Assembly: GCF_003667525.1 (NCBI RefSeq) | Contig: NZ_RCUW01000001.1 | Span: 1-64,000 of the forward strand | Reading direction: 5' to 3' | Source of the DNA: Mycetocola_B reblochoni | GTDB lineage: Bacteria > Actinomycetota > Actinomycetes > Actinomycetales > Microbacteriaceae | DNA length: 64,000 nt | Program-made: the position numbers and the translations under genes | Part shown: piece after piece, positions 1-7,412 of the stretch | Layout: the number at the start of each line of letters is the position of its first letter | Position numbering within the stretch: position 1 is the stretch's first letter | Notes under the pieces: generated by a model | The model's input: the letters and a program-made list of their open reading frames with translations, nothing else | What the model was told of the DNA's origin: nothing | Database searches by the model: none

Positions 1-58
1 GATTCCGCGCGACGCGCACAACATCATCGCGGAACTCGGATGGGTAGGGCTTGGGCAC
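1..58 (-). CDS. IS3-family transposase OrfA, N-terminal fragment (runs off window)
   Basis: Nineteen codons are visible from a GTG start at 58, beginning VPKPYPSEFRDDVVRVARN. The pattern P-x-x-F-R-x-D-V-V-x-V-A-R is characteristic of the OrfA helix-turn-helix subunit of actinobacterial IS3 elements. OrfA normally acts with a frameshifted OrfB carrying the DDE catalytic domain, which would lie left of the window. A GGAAGGA ribosome-binding site sits about 8 nt upstream of the GTG. Confidence 0.7.
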   Translation of the reverse strand, partial: MPKPYPSEFRDDVVRVARN

Positions 59-107
59 AGCAACATCCTTCCAGGCTGCCCTCTCAGGCAAGCCAGATCA
101 GATGTCA
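1..107 (-). mobile_element. End of an IS3-family insertion sequence
   Basis: On the minus strand, phage coding sequence stops and is followed by a leader with a GGAAGGA ribosome-binding site and the start of an IS3-type OrfA. The element's terminus should begin with TG. Candidates are the TG reading leftward from 107 (TGACATC) or from 100 (TGATCTGG). The interrupted phage gene stops at the junction (109-111). Only one end is visible, so terminal repeats and target duplication cannot be checked. Confidence 0.6.
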
Positions 108-108
108 C

Positions 109-1047
109 CTAAACGTGCAGCAGTCCCAAGCCGGGGTTGAGCACCAACGCTTGCCACGCGTGGTCGGCCGGGACGACCGAATCGACGTACTGCTTGGTAG
201 CAGCGTCCGTCCCTGACACGGGTGCGCCGATGCCAGGTAGCACGCCGCCTGCGCCGCGCACGGGGACCGTACCGGCCGTGGCTTCCGTGGACAGCGTGAC
301 GTCGATACTATCGGCGGCTCCTTGTGCCCGGTCCGCTTCGGCCTTTGCCCTTGATGCTTCTGCTGTTGCGTGCTGGGCCTGCGCGGTGACCGTGTCCACG
401 ACTGCTGCAGCGTCCGAGGCCGCGGACCGTGCTTCGTCGCGTGCCTGGCCCGACTGCACCGTGTAGTCAGCCGCAGCTGCGGTCGCCGCGGCGACCGCCC
501 GCTGTTCAACGCCACCTGCAGCGTCCTCGATGTCCGCGACTGCCGCTGAGCCAGCAGCCTGTACACGTGCGACCTGGTTGCGGGCGCGCAGGTACAAGGC
601 GTCCCAGGCCCCCAGCTCGCGGCCCGGGTCGGCAGGCACCCGTGCCACGGTGGTCACATCGACCTCGTCGCCTTCTGCGGTGAAGGCAGGAAGCACGAAG
701 TCGACCGCGACTGTCGCAGCGACGGCTGTCTTGATCGTCGCCCGCCACACCCATTCCGAGTACCCCAATGAAGGGTCTACGGAGGCTGGGAGCATGATGC
801 CGTGGTTGCCCGCGGCGTCCACGATGTAGCCGTCGTCGTCGGTCTCGGCCCAGAACGTCTGCAGGAACACGGAGGTCGGGTCTGACGACATCAATGCTTT
901 GAACCAGGGTGTTGGAAGCTGCGCTTTGAACTCGACCCGCGCCGACGGGATCGCCGCGTATGTGGGGTCGGGTTCAACCTCGGGAGTCGTGTTCGAGGCC
1001 CGCAGTACCCGCCCGACTACCTTGCCGTGTGTGATCTCTTCAGTCAT
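109..1047 (-). CDS. Phage minor tail / fibre protein, C-terminus truncated by IS
   Basis: This 312-residue protein has three parts. Residues 1-150 form a globular N-terminal domain. Residues 155-245 are Ala-rich coiled coil. The C-terminus has the ATKQYVDS motif typical of tail-fibre shafts, followed by WQALVLNPGLG. In fibres this motif normally precedes a receptor-binding head. Here a stop follows within five residues, exactly where insertion-sequence DNA begins, so the protein has probably lost its distal domain. It starts 8 bp after the spike gene with an AGGGGA ribosome-binding site and ends the leftward late operon. Loss of the head domain would be expected to alter adsorption of progeny phage. 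Confidence 0.6.
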   Translation of the reverse strand: MTEEITHGKVVGRVLRASNTTPEVEPDPTYAAIPSARVEFKAQLPTPWFKALMSSDPTSVFLQTFWAETDDDGYIVDAAGNHGIMLPASVDPSLGYSEWVWRATIKTAVAATVAVDFVLPAFTAEGDEVDVTTVARVPADPGRELGAWDALYLRARNQVARVQAAGSAAVADIEDAAGGVEQRAVAAATAAAADYTVQSGQARDEARSAASDAAAVVDTVTAQAQHATAEASRAKAEADRAQGAADSIDVTLSTEATAGTVPVRGAGGVLPGIGAPVSGTDAATKQYVDSVVPADHAWQALVLNPGLGLLHV

Positions 1048-1054
1048 TACTCCC

Positions 1055-2524
1055 CTAAGTCCTGTTGCTTGTCGTGTTCACAGGCCCTGTGGTCGCCTGC
1101 GCGAGGCCTCGGAAGTCGTTGCCGAACACCCACGTTTCTTGCGCGTCGGAAACAACGGAGACGCCCGCGCTGACTTCCGTGCCGGCGCCGTGGGTGATGA
1201 CCTTGTTCGCAGTGACGGATGTTCCCCACGATGTGCTTGTCGATGCGTTGGACGTGATGCGAACGGCACCGAATGCTCCAGCCGGGTACCCGGGGCTGCG
1301 GAACGTGTTTCCGGAGATCAACGTTTCGTCTGCCCCCTCCACAATTGCCGCGTACGAGGACGTGCGAACGGTTGTGTTTCCGCTGACCGTGTTGCCGCGC
1401 CCGCCGTCACCGATGAACACGCCCGCGGCGCAGTCGGAGATCGTGTTGCCGACGACGGCAACTCCCGTGCTGTTCGTCCCCAGCGACACTCCCTGCGAAA
1501 CAACGCTGGAGATCTGGTTGCCATTGACGGCGGAATCGTGGCTGTCAACGAGACGGATTCCCTGCGTGTAGCCAGACACTGTGTTCCCGGTTACGGATGA
1601 CTTCGACCAGTACCAGCCATCAACTGCGCGCCCAGTCCCACCAGTGAATACGCAGTCGGTGATGGTGATTCCTTCGTACTGTTTGCCGCCGTCGCGTGCG
1701 TGAGAGCCGACGCCTGTAGGTGCGCCAGGCAGTTCGCCGTATGACGTGAAAGTGCACTTGCGGACGGTGATGTTCTTCGCCATCGTCCCGTCTTTGGCTC
1801 CTGAGTCATCGTCGCCATACTGTGCAACGTCGATCTGGATAGCTTCCTTGCCGGGCAGGCCAGCGGTTTCCACGAATCCGGCGAAGGTGCAGTTGTCGAT
1901 CAGCGCCCCGTCTGTCGAGTTGAGCTCGAGGTCGTGGTATCCGCGGCCTCGTCGGAACGTGCAGTCCCGGACGGTGATGTTGCGTGCGTGGTTGAAGGTG
2001 ACCGTGTTACCGGCGTGCTCGATGGTGTCGCCGGCGAAGTCGAACGTGATTCCGTACACGCCAATGTCGGAGTGCCCGTTGTATCCGGTTGTGGTGTAGT
2101 CGCCCTCGTCCCAGTTGACGACCATCAGTCCTTCTGTGGGGAGGCCTGCGTACTGTGTGCGCGTGAGGGTTGCACCGTAGCCGTGGAGCTGGGTTACGTT
2201 TCGGAGCCTGAGCCGTCCGCCGATTGCATAGTTTCCGGGGGCGAGAATGACTGATTTGCCGGGTCCGGCCGCGTCGATAGCGGCCTGGATTGCAGGTGTG
2301 GCGTCGATTCCGCTGTCGGGCTCCGCGCCGAAGTCAGCCGTTGATAGTGCGACCTGCCCTACGCGCCTCGCGAGCTCGCGCCCAGACGCGGAGTCTTCAG
2401 CTGCAAGGTAGGCCGCGACAGCCGCATCGTTCTCGACTGCATTGACCCCGGGTAGGCCTCTCGCTCCACGTTTTCCCTGAACGCCGCGCGGGCCCTTCCA
2501 GTTGCCCAAGTACTCAACCGCCAT
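1055..2524 (-). CDS. Phage tail spike with collagen-like start and parallel beta-helix
   Basis: This 489-residue protein starts at an ATG overlapping the stop of the upstream gene (ATGA). Residues 6-25 contain short G-x-x triplets (GPRG, GKRG, GLPG), a trimerising collagen-like segment. Residues from about 60 onward hold the pectate-lyase signature DFGAEPDSGIDATPAIQAAI, followed by many NxT / xVSGN turns (SVTGNTVSG, AVVGNTISD, LISGNTFRS). These are typical of right-handed parallel beta-helix spikes that bind or cleave surface polysaccharide. The genes on both sides look tail-associated, so this is probably a receptor-binding or depolymerase protein. Enzymatic activity cannot be decided from motifs alone. 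Confidence 0.75.
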   Translation of the reverse strand: MAVEYLGNWKGPRGVQGKRGARGLPGVNAVENDAAVAAYLAAEDSASGRELARRVGQVALSTADFGAEPDSGIDATPAIQAAIDAAGPGKSVILAPGNYAIGGRLRLRNVTQLHGYGATLTRTQYAGLPTEGLMVVNWDEGDYTTTGYNGHSDIGVYGITFDFAGDTIEHAGNTVTFNHARNITVRDCTFRRGRGYHDLELNSTDGALIDNCTFAGFVETAGLPGKEAIQIDVAQYGDDDSGAKDGTMAKNITVRKCTFTSYGELPGAPTGVGSHARDGGKQYEGITITDCVFTGGTGRAVDGWYWSKSSVTGNTVSGYTQGIRLVDSHDSAVNGNQISSVVSQGVSLGTNSTGVAVVGNTISDCAAGVFIGDGGRGNTVSGNTTVRTSSYAAIVEGADETLISGNTFRSPGYPAGAFGAVRITSNASTSTSWGTSVTANKVITHGAGTEVSAGVSVVSDAQETWVFGNDFRGLAQATTGPVNTTSNRT

Positions 2525-2973
2525 CAGCTGACCTTCCTTCGCGCATCCCCGGTGTAGGAGTCCACCCACACCCACCCCACCGGCCACACGGCCGGCTCGA
2601 CTTCCGAAACGATTACGTGCGCGGGCTGCGACAAGCGCGGGTCGACCATGTCCGCCACCCGTCCACCTGCCGCGCGGAGCATGACCTGGTACACGTCCAG
2701 CCCGACGTACTGGCCGGCCTGGTCCAGCCACTCGACACGCACCGTGTAAGGCACCGTTGATTCCCGTGCCCCGATGAGCTCCTCCGACGACACCACGTTC
2801 ACCGAGAACGACCCGTCCGCCGAGAGCGTCGCCTGCACCGGCTTCGTAGCGATCACCCGCCCTGCCTGTTTCGAGATCCCCGCCGCACTATCGCCGGGGA
2901 TGAACAGCACGCGCGGGGACGACAAGGCAGCGCTGAAGCCGCAGTCGGTCAGCGTCCCCGTGTACGTCGCCAT
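2524..2973 (-). CDS. Phage tail-associated protein, function unknown
   Basis: This 149-residue protein is rich in beta-strand patterns (ALSSPRVLFIPGDSAAG, TVRVEWLDQAGQYVGLDVYQV), resembling small beta-sandwich adaptors beside phage fibres. It starts immediately after the holin stop and overlaps the spike gene by 4 bp, so it is translationally coupled to the spike. I do not recognise a named family. A role in attaching or assembling the downstream spike is an inference from position. Confidence 0.6.
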   Translation of the reverse strand: MATYTGTLTDCGFSAALSSPRVLFIPGDSAAGISKQAGRVIATKPVQATLSADGSFSVNVVSSEELIGARESTVPYTVRVEWLDQAGQYVGLDVYQVMLRAAGGRVADMVDPRLSQPAHVIVSEVEPAVWPVGWVWVDSYTGDARRKVS

Positions 2974-3255
2974 TCAGTCGCCCTCCACGGGCTCGTCCGC
3001 AGGCACAGTCGCCGTCGTGGCGGTGTACTCGGGGGCCTTGTTCACGCCAAGCAGGCCCTGCAGGAACGGCCACCGCTTCGACAAGCCCGCGACGATCGCC
3101 CAGTACGTGGCAGTCAGGATCGCCGTCAGCGCGGACACGAGCGACGCTTGCGCCGTCGCGTCCACCTCCACGCCGACAGTGATCAGCCACGCGAACAGTG
3201 CGCCCACGACGGACGGCACGAACGTGCGAATCAGGCCAACAAGATAATCACTCAC
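2974..3255 (-). CDS. Phage holin
   Basis: This 93-residue protein has two hydrophobic segments, at about residues 10-29 (TFVPSVVGALFAWLITVGV) and 41-60 (ALTAILTATYWAIVAGL). They are joined by a short polar turn and followed by a charged C-terminal tail. Size and topology fit small actinophage holins that permeabilise the membrane for the endolysin. It starts at GTG with a GGGGGA ribosome-binding site. It follows the endolysin and a membrane-anchored coiled-coil protein, a standard lysis cassette order. A hairpin just upstream may give it separate expression. Confidence 0.75.
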   Translation of the reverse strand: MSDYLVGLIRTFVPSVVGALFAWLITVGVEVDATAQASLVSALTAILTATYWAIVAGLSKRWPFLQGLLGVNKAPEYTATTATVPADEPVEGD

Positions 3256-3276
3256 AGAATCCCCCTCTTAAAAGCG

Positions 3277-3305
3277 GAAGGGCCCGCCGTCATGGCGGAC
3301 CCTTC
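3277..3305 (-). terminator. Hairpin before the holin gene
   Basis: An inverted repeat pairs GAAGGGCCCGCC (3277-3288) with GGCGGACCCTTC (3294-3305), with one wobble and a 5-nt loop. On the minus strand it is followed by CGCTTTTAAG and then the holin ribosome-binding site. It could be a weak terminator or an RNA-processing or attenuation site. Confidence 0.5.
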
Positions 3306-3343
3306 AAAGACATTCGGCCGTTACGCACGACCGCAGCGGCTGG

Positions 3344-3676
3344 CTACCGGAACATCCAGTCCCTCAGCAACGGCGACAAGAACGTCACCGCAAAGCCCAG
3401 AATCGTCAGCGCAATACCGACCCACCACTTCACGCCAGTAGCAAGGTCTTCCGCCTGCTTCACCGCCTCGCGCCGGATGGTCGAGTGCTCCGCATCTGCG
3501 TCCGCCTTGAGCGCGTCGTGGTCCTTGCGCAGTGTCGCGTGCTGGGCGTCTAGTCGTTCGACGGTGGCGTTCAGCTCCCCTTTAGTGACGAGCTTGTCGA
3601 GGTGCTTCTCGATGCGCTCAAATCCGGCGTTCACGTCCTGTTTCAAGTCCGCGATGCGATCCCCCGCCTCGCCCAT
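3344..3676 (-). CDS. Membrane-anchored coiled-coil protein of lysis cassette
   Basis: This 110-residue protein has a long N-terminal coiled coil (residues 5-75; regularly spaced L, E and D residues) and one C-terminal membrane helix (about 83-103, GVKWWVGIALTILGFAVTFL). The ATG overlaps the endolysin stop (ATGA). Actinophage lysis cassettes often carry a second small membrane protein beside the holin, acting as pinholin, antiholin or spanin-like factor. That role is inferred from position and topology. Confidence 0.65.
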   Translation of the reverse strand: MGEAGDRIADLKQDVNAGFERIEKHLDKLVTKGELNATVERLDAQHATLRKDHDALKADADAEHSTIRREAVKQAEDLATGVKWWVGIALTILGFAVTFLSPLLRDWMFR

Positions 3677-4596
3677 CACAGCACCCACTCGAACACCCGG
3701 CCGCGGACCTCCTCGATCGTCACGCCCTGCACCGCCACGTCGACCTGCAACCGCAAAAGGTTTCCCTTGCCCACATCGCCCGTGAACGGCACGGACGCAT
3801 ACGAAGCGCCCGACTTGCCATGCACCACGACCGGCCCGAAACCGGCGACGGTCTTGCCGTTCTTGTTCACCACGACCGCGCGCGCGTTGAATGACTGCCC
3901 GGCAGCGAGCCCGACCACACGCAACGAGAACTCCCCCGTCACCCGCTTCGCCCCAACGCCCGCCGAAACCAAGTCGTACCGGTTCACCCGCTTGTCCCTG
4001 ATCGGTGCCGTCTGCCACACCCCCGGCTTCGCAGTCAGCTTGATCTTCTTGTTCACGCTCGTCCCATGATTCGGCACGTCGTCCCCCTTCTTCCCCCCAG
4101 CAGTCGCCGGCGTGACCGGTTCCGGCAGCATTGATGCTGTCTTCACCGTGTGCCCAAGGAACGCGCCCTCACCGGACGCCCACCCCTCGAACTTCAGCCA
4201 CGACCACGCGGCCTTGAATTGTGCGATCGTGACCACCCCGGCACGCCCCCGCGTAGGCAGGTCGATGGTGTTGATCGTGTCGCCACGGCCCTTGATTGCG
4301 ATGTGGCCGGCGTCAGACCAGCCGTAGCCCTTCCAGGTGCCCCACACGTTCGACCAGTACAGGACCGCCCCGTCTGGGGCGTCCTCGAGGCGTGTGCCGC
4401 GGATTGCTCCCTTGTCGCGTGCGGACCGGTACGCCTCCAACGCGACCCCGTACCCGCCGTACTTGGCGCCGTCCGTCGACACCGGAGACCCGAACGCCTG
4501 CCACACCACGTTCAAGCAGGTTCCCGGCGTCACCGACCCAAACTCGGCCAGATGCTTACCGGCTGCCTGCCCACTCAGAACACGAACACTCACCAT
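3676..4596 (-). CDS. Endolysin with CHAP-like peptidase domain
   Basis: This 306-residue protein has an N-terminal cysteine-peptidase-like domain. Cys27 sits in PGTCLNVVWQAFG, His98 in DAGHIAI, and the order Cys-His with DAPDGAVLYW between them fits CHAP/NlpC-type amidase-endopeptidases. A Lys-rich linker (about 155-185) leads to a C-terminal beta-rich domain (about 190-306) that probably binds the wall. There is no signal peptide, consistent with holin-dependent release. It is followed by an overlapping coiled-coil membrane gene and a holin. The exact bond cleaved cannot be told. Confidence 0.75.
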   Translation of the reverse strand: MVSVRVLSGQAAGKHLAEFGSVTPGTCLNVVWQAFGSPVSTDGAKYGGYGVALEAYRSARDKGAIRGTRLEDAPDGAVLYWSNVWGTWKGYGWSDAGHIAIKGRGDTINTIDLPTRGRAGVVTIAQFKAAWSWLKFEGWASGEGAFLGHTVKTASMLPEPVTPATAGGKKGDDVPNHGTSVNKKIKLTAKPGVWQTAPIRDKRVNRYDLVSAGVGAKRVTGEFSLRVVGLAAGQSFNARAVVVNKNGKTVAGFGPVVVHGKSGASYASVPFTGDVGKGNLLRLQVDVAVQGVTIEEVRGRVFEWVL

Positions 4597-4625
4597 GCCG
4601 CCCTCCCCCTTCTGATTCGGCCAAG

Positions 4626-4631
4626 TAGACT
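4626..4631 (+). promoter_or_regulatory. -10 box (TAGACT) for leaderless gene at 4638
   Basis: TAGACT matches the actinobacterial TANNNT -10 consensus and ends exactly 6 nt before the ATG at 4638. Transcription would start at or next to the A of the start codon. No ribosome-binding site is present, and no clear -35 box is seen. Confidence 0.5.
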
Positions 4632-4637
4632 CACGCC

Positions 4638-4847
4638 ATGCTTGACACTCGGATGTTCTATATCGGCCTCGGCGACGATGAGGTTGCCCCAGGCAAGTTC
4701 ACGGGCCTGGCGCTGTTCCATGACGACGGTTTCATCAAGCAGAACGGCGAAGGTTGGGTGCCCGTATCGCACCAGATCATTCAGACCGATCACGGGGTTG
4801 TGCTGTCTGTGATGTGCAACCGCGAGGTCGCTCTCGGCTCGAACTGA
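4638..4847 (+). CDS. Small rightward prophage protein (putative moron)
   Basis: This encodes 69 residues (begins MLDTRMFYIGLGDDEV), acidic, with no membrane segment or known motif. It lies against the leftward late operon between the endolysin and fibre genes. It is preceded by a TANNNT box at leaderless spacing, like three other rightward genes of this prophage, which favours expression in the lysogen. Reading frames also exist on the opposite strand here (one at 4590-4793 ends in the endolysin ribosome-binding site, another is listed separately), so coding on this strand is probable but not certain. Confidence 0.5.
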   Translation: MLDTRMFYIGLGDDEVAPGKFTGLALFHDDGFIKQNGEGWVPVSHQIIQTDHGVVLSVMCNREVALGSN

Positions 4848-4924
4848 TTACCGGTCACGATGATCGTTCCCTGCTCTGTCGCTGAGCCCGTGACCGTTAC
4901 TGTGCCGCTCTCGGATATGGCCAT
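4790..4924 (-). CDS. Possible small leftward protein overlapping the moron gene
   Basis: A 44-residue frame starts at ATG 4924 with a strong GGAGGG ribosome-binding site. Its sequence is Thr/Ser/Val rich (MAISESGTVTVTGSATEQG), resembling short beta-structured tail proteins. The DNA around its start (GGAGGGCGGCATGG) is duplicated at the endolysin start (4594-4607), so it may be the remnant left when rightward genes were inserted ahead of the endolysin. It overlaps 4638-4847 antisense. Confidence 0.35.
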   Translation of the reverse strand: MAISESGTVTVTGSATEQGTIIVTGNQFEPRATSRLHITDSTTP

Positions 4925-4961
4925 GCCGCCCTCCGTCCTTTTAAAAGCAGCGCCCAGGCAT

Positions 4962-4967
4962 TAACCT
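4962..4967 (+). promoter_or_regulatory. -10 box (TAACCT) for lipoprotein gene
   Basis: TAACCT fits TANNNT and ends 6 nt before ATG 4974, giving a leaderless mRNA. A T-rich TTTTAA at 4939-4944 could serve as a poor -35 element at 17-bp spacing. Confidence 0.5.
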
Positions 4968-4973
4968 GAGCGC

Positions 4974-5408
4974 ATGAACAAAACGGCCCCCACCGTGACC
5001 GCCCTCGCTATCGCCGCGCTCCTCCTCACCGGATGCAGCAGCCAGAGCGCGACAAACGGCAGCACGGCGGCCGCCCCCGAGGCAACCGCGGCCGCGAAAG
5101 CAGCCACCGCAACCGATGCAGACGCCGCCACACCGAAGCCCGCTGCCGAGGCATTGAGCGCGGAGGACGCCGAGTTCATCGAGGGCGCGCGACCCCAGCT
5201 CGAGCGCTACTCCGACTACGGCGATCTGCCAGACGCGGAAGCGATCGAGCTCGGGCACGAAGCATGCGACCAGCTCGAAGACGGCGTGGCGCGAGACGAC
5301 GTGAAGTTGCTCGAAGAGTCCCGTGACGCCGAGTCGGGCGTTTATCCCTCTTCAAACGTGCTCCGCGCGTGGGCCACCGAGGTCTACTGCCCCGAGTTCT
5401 CTTCGTAG
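4974..5408 (+). CDS. Prophage-encoded lipoprotein, DUF732-like C-terminus
   Basis: This 144-residue protein has a lipoprotein signal (Lys3, hydrophobic core 7-18, lipobox LLTGC with Cys21). An Ala/Thr-rich linker (22-60) precedes a helical domain (about 60-140) with two cysteines (DACDQ-like HEACDQLEDG and EVYCPEF), the layout of the DUF732 family of secreted actinobacterial proteins. It is transcribed against the late operon from its own leaderless promoter and overlaps the convergent fibre gene by 25 bp. Lipoproteins in this position are known in other temperate phages to block superinfection or alter the host surface. That role here is inference. Confidence 0.7.
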   Translation: MNKTAPTVTALAIAALLLTGCSSQSATNGSTAAAPEATAAAKAATATDADAATPKPAAEALSAEDAEFIEGARPQLERYSDYGDLPDAEAIELGHEACDQLEDGVARDDVKLLEESRDAESGVYPSSNVLRAWATEVYCPEFSS

Positions 5409-6322
5409 TCGGAGATCAAGTCGAAGTCTCCCCCGTATCGCTCGGCCTTGACTAGCCAGCTGAACGATCGTTTTGGCTCGCCAGAGACAGTGAACCGCCC
5501 TGCCGTGATCTTCGTCCAAGACGGGCTGAACCCGTTTCCAGTTACGAACACCGTGCGCCCCTCAGGCTTTGCCAGGGACTCGAAGTAGTCCGGGAGCCGC
5601 ACTTCATAGACCCCCGAGTCACCGATGACAGCTGAGTCCCAGTACTCGATTCCCGACACCGGAGACTCAGTAGCTCCGTGCCTCAGCACCTTCGTTTGGT
5701 CGTCCGGATGCCGCATGACGAAGTTTTTGGGCCCCGTCGTTTCTAGGCCGCCGTTGGCGAAGATCCGGCCGCTCGCAGAGATTCGCTGCGAGACGGCCAA
5801 GAACCCATCAACCTGCAGGTTGTCTCCCGCGATCTTCAGCCCCGCCGGCGCCTGAATCTGAGCGAAACCGTTCAAGGTCTGAGGCGTCAGCGTCATTCCC
5901 GTTCCGACCTTGATGCGACCGTTTCCAGTCACCGTCAGGTCGTCTTCGAGGGTCGCCTTCCCCTCGATACGTGTATTCGCCCGCAACCTCGTATCCCCAG
6001 TCACGTTCAGCTTCCCTGACACGTCCGCGTCACCACTGATCGTGGTCTTACCGCCGAACTCTGCCGTCCCGGTTGCGCTGATGTTCCCGCCAACACTGAC
6101 CTTGCCATTCAGATTCGCCGGGCCCGTCCAATTCAACGTCCCCGAACCCTTCAGCAGGCCCGTCACGGATGCAGACCCTTCAACGATCAGACCATCCTGC
6201 GACAGGATCTCCACCGCGCCGCGAGACACCGACGAGTACCCCAACGGCGACGCATTCTCCAACCGCTTAATGCGCCGCGCCAAATCCGCATACGCCCTCG
6301 ACGGATCATCAATCATCACCAT
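5384..6322 (-). CDS. Phage tail fibre / baseplate protein with repetitive beta shaft
   Basis: This 312-residue protein has a short N-terminal helix (DDPSRAYADLARRIKRLENA, a tail-attachment trimer motif). Residues 35-165 form a repetitive shaft of strand-turn units (xVxGxxxxSGxLxVTGDT). A C-terminal domain of about 130 residues follows (IEYWDSAVIGDSGVYEVRLPDYFESL), resembling fibre heads. It follows the tail-associated protein at 6323 without a gap. It is the last gene of the main tail operon before the rightward morons. Confidence 0.65.
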   Translation of the reverse strand: MVMIDDPSRAYADLARRIKRLENASPLGYSSVSRGAVEILSQDGLIVEGSASVTGLLKGSGTLNWTGPANLNGKVSVGGNISATGTAEFGGKTTISGDADVSGKLNVTGDTRLRANTRIEGKATLEDDLTVTGNGRIKVGTGMTLTPQTLNGFAQIQAPAGLKIAGDNLQVDGFLAVSQRISASGRIFANGGLETTGPKNFVMRHPDDQTKVLRHGATESPVSGIEYWDSAVIGDSGVYEVRLPDYFESLAKPEGRTVFVTGNGFSPSWTKITAGRFTVSGEPKRSFSWLVKAERYGGDFDLISDYEENSGQ

Positions 6323-7402
6323 CTACACAACCTCCACCGTCAACGCCACCGAATCCGTGCTCACAGACCCGGACATGCCAATCACCCGAAACTCACGCCA
6401 CCCAGACACCAGCCGGCCGGACGGGAAGAACACCCGCAGCACCGTGCCCAAGTACACACTCGACAAACCCGGAGAAGCCGACGCAATCAACGACATAGAC
6501 CACTGCTCCACACCAGTCCGATACGTTGCCAGCAACGAGTTCGCGCGCTGCTGCAACGCCTTCTGGCGGTCCTGGTCAGTCATCGACTCGATCACGTCCA
6601 ACCCCATCGATGCAGACCGTGACGCTTCAGCCCACAGCTTCTTACGCTCCTGCCCCGGACCCAGCACATATACCTGCGACGCCAACCGGCCCGCATCGCG
6701 CGACCTCTTAATCCCCGTCAGCGCGTGCTGATCGCCCAAATGAAAATCGACTCTGCCATGCGACAAACGAGGGTTACCTGCCCGCAACTCCCACGACAGG
6801 ACATCCCGGCCCGACAACACCGGCCGCAACTCCACGTCCGGCCCACCCTCCGAATCGGTGAGCTCCTGCATCGCCTCCTCTACAACGACACCGTTGTAGT
6901 CCCGGTAGTCACGATCGAACGGGCCCGACTCCGACCTGGTCCCGTATGAGATCCGCAAGTCATACCCGGCCCGTGGCCCCTGCTGGGCGACCCACACCAA
7001 GTTATTCGCCAACGACCTGCCCGACTGATCAGTGAACATGAAGTAGTTGTTCGCCTGATGCCCCGTGTACCCGTCGGAGCCGAACGTCGTACGCCGCGAC
7101 AACATCGTCCGATACGAGTCGTAAGACACCGTGATCTGGTCTGTGTCCATGTCCCAGTCAGTCTTCTTGATCACACCGTCAGCAACCGGGCGACCGTTCC
7201 AACACGTCACGATCGTGCGCGACCAGTCCGACACGTTGAACAACGCCCTGTAAGGCACAACGTCCACCGTGCCGCCGAGCTGGAACACTGCCGACCCCGA
7301 CGCCACCCCGTTCAGCTTCGACTCCCACGACCCCGACACCGGCTCGACATCCATCAGACGCTCGCCCGTGCTCGTGTCATGCACATGCCACGTAAACGGC
7401 AT
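6323..7402 (-). CDS. Tail-associated (Gp37-like) minor tail protein
   Basis: This 359-residue protein contains a short N-terminal domain (FTWHVHDTSTGERLMDVEP), SWESKLNGVASGSAVFQLG, and a beta-strand-rich body with VIKKTDWDMDTDQITVSYDSY. This pattern is typical of the ReqiPepy6 Gp37-like or baseplate-hub proteins of Gram-positive siphophages. It sits between the distal tail protein and the fibre gene, as a hub would. A peptidoglycan-cleaving role is described for some relatives, but no catalytic motif is evident. Confidence 0.65.
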   Translation of the reverse strand: MPFTWHVHDTSTGERLMDVEPVSGSWESKLNGVASGSAVFQLGGTVDVVPYRALFNVSDWSRTIVTCWNGRPVADGVIKKTDWDMDTDQITVSYDSYRTMLSRRTTFGSDGYTGHQANNYFMFTDQSGRSLANNLVWVAQQGPRAGYDLRISYGTRSESGPFDRDYRDYNGVVVEEAMQELTDSEGGPDVELRPVLSGRDVLSWELRAGNPRLSHGRVDFHLGDQHALTGIKRSRDAGRLASQVYVLGPGQERKKLWAEASRSASMGLDVIESMTDQDRQKALQQRANSLLATYRTGVEQWSMSLIASASPGLSSVYLGTVLRVFFPSGRLVSGWREFRVIGMSGSVSTDSVALTVEVV

Positions 7403-7412
7403 CAGACCCCCC

